Shown: positions 8,548 to 15,453 of the stretch, piece after piece
Layout of the letters: every line of letters starts with the position of its first letter
Position numbering within the stretch: the stretch's first letter is position 1
NCBI GenBank assembly: GCA_038229595.1
Contig: JBBROH010000001.1
Coordinates: 62,001-126,000, forward strand
Direction of reading: 5' to 3'
Source: JBBROH01 sp038229595
GTDB lineage: Bacteria; Chloroflexota; Chloroflexia; QHBQ01
DNA: 64,000 bases
The notes under the pieces: model-generated
Databases searched by the model: none
Told to the model about the DNA's origin: nothing
The model's input: only the letters and a program-made list of their open reading frames with translations
Made by a program: the position numbers and the translations under genes

Positions 8548-8825
8548 GAACAGGAGTAGTAGGCCGTTCCCCACCCAGAGAGTCGGCGGCTGGTGCAAGC
8601 TGACAGGGGGGCCGTGAGGTAGGCCGAACTCGCCTGGGAGCCGCAGCGGTGAGAGCAATCGTAGCCGCAGCCGAAGTTGCGCCCGTTAACGCGCCCTCAA
8701 GCGGACGTTTCGCCCGGCAACCGGCCAGGGCTGATGCGTCAACCAGGGTGGTACCGACGGAGAGCGCATAGCCCTTCGCCCCTGACTCCAGATGTGGAGT
8801 TGTGGGTGGAGGGCTGTTTGTTTTG
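8548..8825 (+). promoter_or_regulatory. T-box riboswitch, leucine specifier (CUC), with terminator
   Basis: Stem I is recognisable: GAGTAGTAGGCC on the 5' side (about 8554-8565), AGAGAGTCGG and GGCTGGTGCAAGC of the distal loop region (8577-8600), and on the 3' side GAACTCGCCTGGGAGC (8625-8640), where CTC after GAA occupies the specifier position. The T-box itself, AACCAGGGTGGTACCGA, lies at 8741-8757. Its UGGU bulge pairs with a tRNA 3' end ACCA, agreeing with A73 of tRNA-Leu. A long hairpin (AGCCCT 8770-8775 with AGGGCT 8810-8815, inner ACTCCA/TGGAGT) followed by GTTTGTTTT is the terminator. The CGCCCCT in its 5' arm can alternatively pair with AGGG of the T-box as antiterminator. Uncharged tRNA-Leu should therefore allow read-through into the zinc-ribbon genes and leuS. 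No separate promoter is obvious between 8534 and 8548. Confidence 0.9.
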
Positions 8826-8903
8826 GGCTGGCAAGGGTAGTGTAACCAGTGATTGTCTGTTTGCGTAGATGCAGTAGACCGCTTTGCAGGAGGATTGAGC
8901 GTG

Positions 8904-9044
8904 ATGAGCGACGAGGCAAAGGACGAGGCGACGGCCATGCGTCCCCAGACGATGGCCCTGGTCTGCCCAGCTTGCCGCTACACGGAGTTGCGGACTTTGA
9001 ACCCGGAGCGGCTGTATCTCTTAAGTAGCGAGGAAGCAAGATGA
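8904..9044 (+). CDS. Half-size zinc-ribbon protein (array member 1)
   Basis: The ATG at 8904 has AGGAGG about 10 nt upstream. The 46-residue product holds a single knuckle, MALVCPACRYTELRTLNPERL, matching the C-terminal half of its neighbours (LVCxxCGYxxLYAxxPxxL). The first CxxC and the N-terminal MPPLP segment of the others are missing, so on its own it cannot complete a four-cysteine zinc site unless it dimerises. It is the first gene after the T-box terminator. Its stop overlaps the next start (ATGA). It may be a worn-down copy or a deliberately short one. Confidence 0.6.
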   Translation: MSDEAKDEATAMRPQTMALVCPACRYTELRTLNPERLYLLSSEEAR

Positions 9045-9628
9045 GCAACCAGGATGAACAGGACGAGTACCGCCCTATCGAGGCACCGATGCCGCCGCTG
9101 CCACCCGAAGGTAGCAGGCAACAACCAACAGGCTACGCTGGCCCAGCCTTGCCGCCGTTGCCAGCCCAACCCGCTCGTCCACTCTCGGCTGAGGAAGCAG
9201 CGATTGTGGGTCGCTACCAGGCACAAGGAAAGAAGCTGCTGACGATAGAGGAACTTAGCCGCCAGGCCGCCATTGCTTCCGAGGAAGCCCGCCGGGAGTT
9301 GCGGGCAGCCGAGTCGTTCGTGCTGTCAGCCACGCCGCCAGCAAGTACACTGCCCCCACCGCTCGCCCCAGTCGTCCCGCTACCCACTCCTGGACCAGCC
9401 CGCCGCAGCCAGCGCGACTGTTCGCAGTGTAGCGGCCCAACCAACCGCGCCAACCTCAACTATGGCAGCCGTACCGTTGGCTACGAAATGGAGTTGACCC
9501 CAGTAGACCAAAGCCTCTTTGACTCGCGGCTGGCGCGGGTGCAGGTTTACGTCTGCGAAGATTGCGGCTACGTTGACCTCTACGCTACCAGCCCAAAGAG
9601 CCTGCGGCCCAAGCCGAAGCGGAGGTAA
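9041..9628 (+). CDS. Zinc-ribbon protein with Pro-rich N-terminus (array member 2)
   Basis: The largest well-formed member, 195 residues. It starts with an acidic tract leading to APMPPLPPEG, then Pro-rich and helical segments (LTIEELSRQAAIASEEARRE). A C-terminal zinc ribbon begins DCSQCSG and closes about 45 residues later with YVCEDCGYVDLYATSPKSL. The four cysteines and the CGYxxLYA ending resemble the small nucleic-acid-binding Zn-ribbon families of the DUF2082 type (family resemblance only). It overlaps member 1 by 4 nt and lies in the T-box transcript. Role unknown. Confidence 0.75.
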   Translation: MSNQDEQDEYRPIEAPMPPLPPEGSRQQPTGYAGPALPPLPAQPARPLSAEEAAIVGRYQAQGKKLLTIEELSRQAAIASEEARRELRAAESFVLSATPPASTLPPPLAPVVPLPTPGPARRSQRDCSQCSGPTNRANLNYGSRTVGYEMELTPVDQSLFDSRLARVQVYVCEDCGYVDLYATSPKSLRPKPKRR

Positions 9629-9632
9629 AGTG

Positions 9633-9965
9633 ATGAGCGACAACCCGAAGTACGATCCCGACAACCCGCCGATGCCCGACCTGCCGCCAGAGGACGAGCT
9701 TGGTCAGCAGCAGGGTGGCAACTTCTACGAGCAGATGAACCGAAGGCTGGCAGAACACCGCCCCCGCACTCAACCGGGCGTGCGGCAAGGTGGCTGCTTC
9801 GAGTGTGGTGGCCGCATGGTAGAGGGCAAGATGAGCAGCTACACTACAGTGCGGGTAGCGGATGGCAACCCCTTCTTCAGTCGTACTTCGGCGGTCAAGG
9901 CGTTGGTCTGCACCCGCTGCGGCTTCATCAAGCTGTACGCGACTGATCCCAGCGTGGTAGAGTGA
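9633..9965 (+). CDS. Zinc-ribbon protein (array member 3)
   Basis: ATG at 9633 follows GGAGG closely and the upstream stop by 4 nt. The 110-residue product shares the N-terminal pattern MSDNPKYDPDNPPMPDLPPE, a variant of the MPPLP tag seen in members 2, 4 and 5. It ends in a ribbon with CFECGGRM and ALVCTRCGFIKLYATDP. The spacing between the cysteine pairs is about 40 residues. No other domain is visible. Reading frame, ribosome site and conserved cysteines make it a convincing gene of unknown function. Confidence 0.75.
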   Translation: MSDNPKYDPDNPPMPDLPPEDELGQQQGGNFYEQMNRRLAEHRPRTQPGVRQGGCFECGGRMVEGKMSSYTTVRVADGNPFFSRTSAVKALVCTRCGFIKLYATDPSVVE

Positions 9966-9987
9966 GTATCACAAGGAGGCAACCAGG

Positions 9988-10392
9988 ATGAGCAACCGCA
10001 ACTTCGACCCGAACAACCCCTACTCTGCGCCAATGCCGCCGCTGCCAGGCGAAGCGGGCTACAACCAGGCGGGGCCGGACTACAACAACGATGACCTGAT
10101 CCGTCAGCTAACCCGCAGCAGCACTTCCCCCTATGACGTGCAGTCGCAGCCAGCGCAACCCGCCTATGCCGCGCCGCAGCCAGTCCACACGGCAAGTGGC
10201 TGTCCAGAGTGCGGTGGCAATATGCTTATCGCTAACACCCACAGCAACAGTGAGTATCAATTCTACTTCACGCCGCCCGACAAAGGCTTCTTCGACTTCC
10301 GCCGCTCCGAGGTGCGGGTGCTGGTCTGCGAGAACTGTGGCTTTACCAAGTTCTATGCCCTCAGCCCCAGCGAGTTGCGCCCTAAGGAGTAG
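9988..10392 (+). CDS. Zinc-ribbon protein (array member 4)
   Basis: AAGGAGG precedes the ATG by about 10 nt. The 134-residue product begins MSNRNFDPNNPYSAPMPPLP, has a Gln/Pro/Ala-rich middle, and ends with CPECGGNMLIA and VLVCENCGFTKFYALSPSEL. It is the clearest two-part version of the array: acidic/Pro tag plus ribbon. There is no signal peptide or membrane segment, so it should be cytosolic. Function unknown; neighbours are homologous copies. Confidence 0.77.
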   Translation: MSNRNFDPNNPYSAPMPPLPGEAGYNQAGPDYNNDDLIRQLTRSSTSPYDVQSQPAQPAYAAPQPVHTASGCPECGGNMLIANTHSNSEYQFYFTPPDKGFFDFRRSEVRVLVCENCGFTKFYALSPSELRPKE

Positions 10393-10395
10393 CGG

Positions 10396-10698
10396 ATGAA
10401 TGATAACCCGAAGTTCGACCCCGACGACGCGGCCATGCCGCCGCTGCCACTGGAGCAGCCGAGCTTGCTGTCACGTTCGCGCCGCTGCCCTGATTGTAGT
10501 GGGGAGATGGTACCTACTCGGCTAGAGGCGGGAATCGCGGCTGACGGGGTTTACATCGTTCCTAGTGCAGTCGAGCCTTAGGCCAGGCTGGATCGCTACC
10601 AGAGTTCCAGCCACTCAACTACCTGCGTAAACTGCGGCTACACCAAAGTTTACGCCCGCCGACCTGACCTGATCAAACAGTTCTTTGAAGAAAGGTAA
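10396..10698 (+). pseudogene. Zinc-ribbon gene interrupted by in-frame TAG (array member 5)
   Basis: The frame opens with MNDNPKFDPDDAAMPPLPLE, carries the first knuckle CPDCSGEMV, then meets TAG at 10579-10581. Without any frame change the same frame continues to TAA at 10696-10698 and encodes the missing second knuckle, CVNCGYTKVYARRPDL. So exactly one codon separates this from an intact 100-residue member. It could be a recent nonsense mutation, a sequencing error, or programmed read-through; recoding is the least likely without further support. The truncated 61-residue product would have only half a zinc site. Confidence 0.8.
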
Positions 10699-10703
10699 GT
10701 GTG

Positions 10704-10931
10704 ATGAACGAGCAACTGAAGCAAGAACCGAAGGCGATGGCCTGCCCCAAGTGCGCGGGCAATATGATCGAGCGCGGCTTTATTGACCCTAACAAGGCGG
10801 TCTTCAGTCCTGCGCCCGACAAGCTGCAATGGACACAGGCACGCACTTCGCCCGCGAAAGCGATGGTTTGCGACCAGTGTGGCTACGCTGAAGTCTACGC
10901 CACCCAGCCGGAGAAGCTGCGCGAAAGCTGA
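10704..10931 (+). CDS. Minimal zinc-ribbon protein (array member 6)
   Basis: The ATG at 10704 is preferred to the GTG just before it; GAAAGG lies upstream. The 75-residue product has almost only the ribbon: MACPKCAGNMIERG and AMVCDQCGYAEVYATQPEKL. The MPPLP tag is replaced by a short charged MNEQLKQEPKA start that it shares with member 7 (MNADQPKQEAKA), so members 6 and 7 look like a sub-pair from one duplication. It lies in the T-box transcript. Function unknown. Confidence 0.75.
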   Translation: MNEQLKQEPKAMACPKCAGNMIERGFIDPNKAVFSPAPDKLQWTQARTSPAKAMVCDQCGYAEVYATQPEKLRES

Positions 10932-10976
10932 GCAGGATTGCCGCTGCCAGACCGGGCAGCAGGAAGGATCACCTTG

Positions 10977-11777
10977 ATGAATGCTGACCAGCCGAAACAA
11001 GAGGCAAAAGCCACCGCCTGCCCTAAGTGCGGGGGCGGTATGCTTGAGTGCGGGATCGAGACCAGCAATGCAGTGCAACTGGCTGGCAGCCTGGGGGTGA
11101 CGCTGGTGCCGCTGGGCAGAGGCATCTTCAACAGGCAGCGGTCTGGCATACTTGCGCTGATGTGCGAGCGATGTGGCTACGTTGAGTTGTATGGCGACCC
11201 CAGGCAGATCAAGCCGGGTTTAGCGATAGTGAGGAGCAGAGATGAGAGACAAATACATACCGCAAGATATCGAACCACAGTGGCAGGCGCGTTGGGCCGA
11301 ACAGCGTATCTACAACGTACCCCAGCCAGCGGCGGGCGGCCAAGAGGAGCGGAAGTTCTATGTGGCCTCGATGCTGCCCTACCCCAGCGGCGACTTGCAC
11401 ATGGGCCATATGCGGAACTACACTATCGGCGATGTAGTGGTCCGCTACCACAGGATGAAGGGGGAGCGGGTGCTGTCGCCGATGGGCTGGGACGCGTTCG
11501 GGCTGCCCGCCGAGAACGCTGCGATCAAGGATGGCATCCACCCTGCCACCCGCACGCCGAACAACGTGGCCGCGATGAAGCAGCAGTTCGCCAAGATGGG
11601 CGCGATGTTCGACTGGGAGCGCGAGGTCAACACCTCCAGCCCCGAATACTACCGTTGGACGCAGTGGCTCTTTCTCAAGCTGTATGCGATGGGGCTGGCC
11701 TATCGCGGCAAAGGGCTAGTCAACTGGTGTCCGAAAGACGCGACTGTGCTGGCAAACGAGCAGGTAGTGGAGGGTAA
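10977..11777 (+). CDS. Zinc-ribbon gene with lost stop, overlapping leuS (array member 7)
   Basis: The ATG at 10977 has AGGAAGGA upstream. The ribbon is intact (CPKCGGGMLECG, LALMCERCGYVELYGDP) and family homology ends near 11220. The frame then has no stop and runs on to 11777, covering the first 536 nt of leuS in another frame with Arg/Gly-rich sequence unlike any domain. Near the expected end the DNA reads CCGGGTTTAG: one G fewer would give Lys-Pro-Val-stop at about 11223. I infer a one-base insertion in the GGG run or a sequencing error. If the sequence is right, ribosomes finishing this gene must cross the leuS start. Confidence 0.55.
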   Translation: MNADQPKQEAKATACPKCGGGMLECGIETSNAVQLAGSLGVTLVPLGRGIFNRQRSGILALMCERCGYVELYGDPRQIKPGLAIVRSRDERQIHTARYRTTVAGALGRTAYLQRTPASGGRPRGAEVLCGLDAALPQRRLAHGPYAELHYRRCSGPLPQDEGGAGAVADGLGRVRAARRERCDQGWHPPCHPHAEQRGRDEAAVRQDGRDVRLGARGQHLQPRILPLDAVALSQAVCDGAGLSRQRASQLVSERRDCAGKRAGSGG

Positions 11778-13713
11778 GTGCGAACGCTGCGGCACCGTAG
11801 TGGTGCGCCGCAACCTGGAGCAGTGGTTCTTCAAAACGACAGCCTACGCCCAACGGATGCTCGACGACCTTGACGGTCTAGACGGCTGGCCGGAGCGTGT
11901 CCGCACCATGCAGCGCAACTGGATTGGTCGCAGCGAGGGTGCCGAGGTAGACTTTGCCATCGCTGGCAGTGAGGGCAAGTTCACCGTCTTCACCACCCGG
12001 CCCGACACGTTGTGGGGGGCAACCTTCATGGTGCTGGCCCCCGAACACGCCCTGGTAGAGACGATCACCGCCCCAGAGCGGCAGGCCGAGGTTGCCGCCT
12101 ACAAGGAGCAGGCCAGCAAGCAGAGCGAGATTGAGCGGCTGGCGACTGACAAGGAGAAGACGGGGGTCTTTACTGGTGCCTACGCGATCAACCCGGTCAA
12201 TGGCGCACAGGTGCCAATCTGGATCGCCGACTACGTGCTGACCACCTACGGCACGGGCGCGATCATGGCCGTGCCTGCCCACGATGAGCGTGACTTCGAG
12301 TTTGCCCGCAAGTTCGGCCTGCCGATCAAGCTGGTCTACAACACCGAGCCGCCGCAAGATGCTACTACCATGCCCTCTGCTATCCTGCACACTGGCGTGG
12401 CGGTGGCGGCTGGCCCCTTCACCGGGCTGCCCGACGCAGCAGAGACAGTCAGCAAGGTGATCGCCTGGCTGGAAGCGCAGGGGTTCGGCAGGGGTAAGGT
12501 TAACTTCCGCCTGCGCGACTGGCTGATCAGCCGCCAACGCTACTGGGGTGCGCCAATCCCCATCGTCTACTGCGACCACTGTGGGATGCAGCCGCTGCCG
12601 CTCAACCAACTGCCGGTCGTGCTACCCCTGGATGTGGCGTTCAAGCCGGGCGGCGAGTCGCCCCTCGCCCGCGTCGAGTCGTTCGTCAACACCACCTGCC
12701 CGGCCTGCGACGGCCCCGCCCGCCGCGAGACCGATACGATGGACACCTTCGTGGATAGCTCCTGGTACTTCATGCGCTACTGCGACCCGCAGAACATTGA
12801 ACTGCCCTTTGACAAGGCGATGGTAGATTACTGGATGCCGCTGGATCAGTACATTGGTGGGGTCGAACACGCGATCCTGCACCTGATGTATGCCCGCTTC
12901 TTCACCAAAGCCCTCTACGACGCAGGTATGATCAGCATTAGCGAGCCGTTCACTAAGCTCTTTACCCAGGGCATGGTCTACCTCAACGGGGCGAAGATGA
13001 GCAAGAGCAAGGGTAATGTGGTGCCGGTAGATGACTTTGTGGCGCGCTTGGGGGCAGACGCGGGGCGCATCTACGTGCTGTTCATGGCCCCACCGACCGA
13101 CGATAGTGAGTGGAGCGACGCGGGCGCAATCGGGGCTTCACGCTTCCTGGGTCGTGTCTGGCACCTGCTCGACGAGGGGATCGACCTGCACGCCGCCCGC
13201 CCAGCCGCTGCCGACCTGGACAAGGCCGCCCGCGAGATCGTCGGCCATGCCAACCGCCTGGTAGAACGAGTAGGCAGCGATATCGAACGCTTCCACCACA
13301 ACACCATCATCAGCGCGTACATGGATTTTGTCAACAAACTGAGCGATTACCGCGAGCAGCAGGGGCAGACCGCCGCCTTCAACGAGGCCGCTCGCCTGTT
13401 CCTGCTGGTTCTCGCCCCCGCCGCCCCACATATCGCTGAGGAAATCTGGCAGCGGTTGGGTGGCAAGGGCAGCATCCACCTGCAAGCCTGGCCCAGCGTC
13501 GACTCCGCCTTCCTGCAAGCCGAGGAGATGACCATTGTGGTGCAGGTCAATGGCAAGCTACGCGACCGCCTGACCCTGCCTGCGGGCATGGACGAGGCAG
13601 CAGTAAAGGAAGCAGCCCTGGCCGCCGACAAAGTGGCCGCCACCCTCAACGGCAGGCAGCCCACCAGCGTCCTCTACGTCCCTGGTAGGCTGGTCAATGT
13701 GGTGGTCAAGTAG
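11242..13713 (+). CDS. leuS: Leucyl-tRNA synthetase
   Basis: Charges tRNA-Leu with leucine (class I synthetase). The ATG at 11242 follows AGGAG by about 6 nt. The HIGH motif is HMGH at residues 53-56 (YPSGDLHMGHMRNYTIGD), the editing domain includes TTRPDTLWGATFMVLAPEH, and KMSKSKGN lies at about 585. The C-terminal tail ends VLYVPGRLVNVVVK. Length 823 is normal for the bacterial enzyme. It is about 2.4 kb downstream of the leucine-type T-box with seven small genes in between. No promoter of its own stands out, so T-box control by read-through is likely. The next gene begins 14 nt after its stop. Confidence 0.97.
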   Translation: MRDKYIPQDIEPQWQARWAEQRIYNVPQPAAGGQEERKFYVASMLPYPSGDLHMGHMRNYTIGDVVVRYHRMKGERVLSPMGWDAFGLPAENAAIKDGIHPATRTPNNVAAMKQQFAKMGAMFDWEREVNTSSPEYYRWTQWLFLKLYAMGLAYRGKGLVNWCPKDATVLANEQVVEGKCERCGTVVVRRNLEQWFFKTTAYAQRMLDDLDGLDGWPERVRTMQRNWIGRSEGAEVDFAIAGSEGKFTVFTTRPDTLWGATFMVLAPEHALVETITAPERQAEVAAYKEQASKQSEIERLATDKEKTGVFTGAYAINPVNGAQVPIWIADYVLTTYGTGAIMAVPAHDERDFEFARKFGLPIKLVYNTEPPQDATTMPSAILHTGVAVAAGPFTGLPDAAETVSKVIAWLEAQGFGRGKVNFRLRDWLISRQRYWGAPIPIVYCDHCGMQPLPLNQLPVVLPLDVAFKPGGESPLARVESFVNTTCPACDGPARRETDTMDTFVDSSWYFMRYCDPQNIELPFDKAMVDYWMPLDQYIGGVEHAILHLMYARFFTKALYDAGMISISEPFTKLFTQGMVYLNGAKMSKSKGNVVPVDDFVARLGADAGRIYVLFMAPPTDDSEWSDAGAIGASRFLGRVWHLLDEGIDLHAARPAAADLDKAAREIVGHANRLVERVGSDIERFHHNTIISAYMDFVNKLSDYREQQGQTAAFNEAARLFLLVLAPAAPHIAEEIWQRLGGKGSIHLQAWPSVDSAFLQAEEMTIVVQVNGKLRDRLTLPAGMDEAAVKEAALAADKVAATLNGRQPTSVLYVPGRLVNVVVK

Positions 13714-13727
13714 AGGAGGTGGGGAGG

Positions 13728-14522
13728 ATGGAGCTAGAGGGGCTGATCGTGCAGGTGCAGGAGAGTGGCAAGTACCGGGCGGTCAGCCCTGAGCTTGTGC
13801 GCCAGCTTGCCGCGCAGGAGGCGGCGAAAGGGCGCAGCGTGAAGGAGACGGTGAAGGCGATCCGCAACCGCCTGCATCAGGTGGGCGGTGCCTACCTCGA
13901 AGCGGGTACTGACTACGACCGCTGGCTGGCGAGCTTGCAGGCAGCAGAGGGGCGGGCCAGCTTGCTGGCAGCCTGCCGGGAGGTGCTGCGCCACCACGCC
14001 TCGACCCGCGAACGCCTGCCGATCCTCGACCAGTTCTACGCCACCGTGCTGGCTGGCCTACCGCCGCTACGCTCGGTGCTAGACGTGGCTTGCGGCCTCA
14101 ACCCGCTGACGATCCCCTGGTTGCCGCTGGCTGCCGACGCACTCTACTACGCCTGCGACATCTACGCCGACATGGTGGCCTTCCTCAACGCTAGCTTCCC
14201 GCTGCTCGGCGTGCAGGGAGCCGCCAGCCAGTGCGACCTGACCCAGACGATCCCCACTACCGAAGCGGACATTGCCTTCATCCTCAAGACGATCCCCTGC
14301 CTTGAGCAGGTGGACAAGGCGGCGGGCCGCAGGCTGCTGGATGGCCTGCGCGCCCGCTGGCTGCTCGTCTCCTTCCCCACCCGCAGCCTGGGCGGGAGGA
14401 GCAAGGGCATGGGCGCGAGCTACGAGGCACACTTCAACGCCCTGGTTGCTGGGCGCGGCTGGCAGGTCGCTCGCTTTGAGGTCCCCGGCGAACTCGCCTT
14501 CCTGGTAGACAAGCAGCCCTGA
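13728..14522 (+). CDS. 16S rRNA (m7G1405) methyltransferase homologue, aminoglycoside-resistance type
   Basis: AGGAGG lies 8 nt before the ATG at 13728, giving 264 residues. The protein follows the ArmA/RmtB/Sgm/FmrO family along its whole length: SGKYRAVSPELVR at the N-terminus, NRLHQVGGAYL, HASTRERLPILDQFY at 90-104, the SAM motif VLDVACGLNPL at 117-127, ADIAFILKTIPCLEQ, and VSFPTRSLGGRSKGM at 214-228. These blocks match remembered Sgm and RmtB sequences closely. Known members methylate N7 of G1405 in helix 44 of 16S rRNA and block gentamicin/kanamycin-type drugs. It sits 14 nt behind leuS, probably in the T-box transcript. Whether it confers resistance here or does housekeeping methylation is unknown. 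Confidence 0.88.
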   Translation: MELEGLIVQVQESGKYRAVSPELVRQLAAQEAAKGRSVKETVKAIRNRLHQVGGAYLEAGTDYDRWLASLQAAEGRASLLAACREVLRHHASTRERLPILDQFYATVLAGLPPLRSVLDVACGLNPLTIPWLPLAADALYYACDIYADMVAFLNASFPLLGVQGAASQCDLTQTIPTTEADIAFILKTIPCLEQVDKAAGRRLLDGLRARWLLVSFPTRSLGGRSKGMGASYEAHFNALVAGRGWQVARFEVPGELAFLVDKQP

Positions 14523-14523
14523 G

Positions 14524-15228
14524 CTAGCTGCCGCAAGGTCGGTGGATAGTCAGGCCGGGGTACTCCTGTAGCAACTGCTCCTCGCTCTGGAACCAGCGCA
14601 GGTTGTCGGCCTTGATGCTGTGCCAGCCGGGGTCGTCGGCACAGTAGTAGTATTTGCGTGACTTGCTGCTAACCACGTAGCGACCAGGGGCCGCGGTCGG
14701 CACGGTGGTTTCGGTCGCCAGCGGTTTAGGCGTGCGGGTGGCGGTTGCGCTGCTGGTCGGCCTGGGTGTGCGGGTGGCGGTCGCGGTGCTGGTTGGCCTG
14801 GGTGTACGAGTGGCAGTCTCGGTGCTGGTCGGCCTGGGCGTGCGCGTAGGCTTGGCGGTGGCAGAGGGCTTTGGCGTAGAAGTGAGTTTAGCAGCGGGCG
14901 GCGGCCTGGTGGTACGGGTGGCCTTGGCCTGGGCTGGCTCGTTGCGGGCGGTCTGCTGCTCGCCGCTCTCCGTCGCTTCGTTGGTGGCGGCAGGCTGCTC
15001 TGCGCTGGTTGCCGTAGCAACGGCTGCTTCGTCCGTTGCTGGCCCAGGGTTGGGCGCAGTGGGGTTGTCTGGGGCAAAGGTGGGCAGCAGGAGGATCGGC
15101 TTGAGGTCGGGGCTGAGGGTGGGCGCAGCCGTCGCAGCGACCCCTGTTGGGCTGGGCATAACAGGCGCGGCCTGGTCGCAGGCAGTGAGCAACAAGAGGA
15201 GCATCAGGCAACCGAGGGTGCAGCGCAT
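14524..15228 (-). CDS. Lipoprotein with Thr/Pro repeat linker and small Cys-containing C-terminal domain
   Basis: A short hydrophobic leader ends in the lipobox LLTAC, so Cys17 should be lipidated and the protein anchored outside the membrane. Residues about 20-175 are low-complexity, with several repeats of TATRTPRPTS that form a stalk. The last 50 residues (YVVSSKSRKYYYCADDPGW to HRPCGS) form a compact domain with two cysteines that recalls the small Ada-like metal-binding or nuclease-tail modules; this is only a resemblance. It converges on the methyltransferase gene with 1 nt between stops. Confidence 0.75.
   Translation of the reverse strand: MRCTLGCLMLLLLLTACDQAAPVMPSPTGVAATAAPTLSPDLKPILLLPTFAPDNPTAPNPGPATDEAAVATATSAEQPAATNEATESGEQQTARNEPAQAKATRTTRPPPAAKLTSTPKPSATAKPTRTPRPTSTETATRTPRPTSTATATRTPRPTSSATATRTPKPLATETTVPTAAPGRYVVSSKSRKYYYCADDPGWHSIKADNLRWFQSEEQLLQEYPGLTIHRPCGS
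14700..14860. repeat. Imperfect 30-36 nt tandem repeats inside the lipoprotein gene
   Basis: Three to four copies of a unit around GGCCTGGGTGTGCGGGTGGC encode the TRTPRPTSxATA repeats. They are in frame and probably expand or contract by slippage. Confidence 0.7.
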
Positions 15229-15453
15229 TGTGGGCTAGTGACCTCCCGCTAGGATGGCCTGATTGTACTACAAGTAGCGGTAAGGTGCAAGCGGCTGGCA
15301 TAGCAGGTTCAAGGCTGCGGCGGACGAAAGCAGTAAACGCCAGCGCGATCACCTGCTCGCAGTCGTGGTGCTGAAGCATGAAGCGCGCAAGTGGGTTTCG
15401 CAGCAAGAGGCCAGCATCCATGACGGATGCTGGCTCGCTCGCTGCTGCTAACT
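15229..15453. other. Intergenic gap with a 9-bp hairpin
   Basis: The gap separates two minus-strand genes. A perfect hairpin CCAGCATCC-atgac-GGATGCTGG lies at 15411-15433, just past the stop of the SLH gene, and could end its transcript, but no U-run follows on either strand. Nothing else is evident. Confidence 0.45.
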
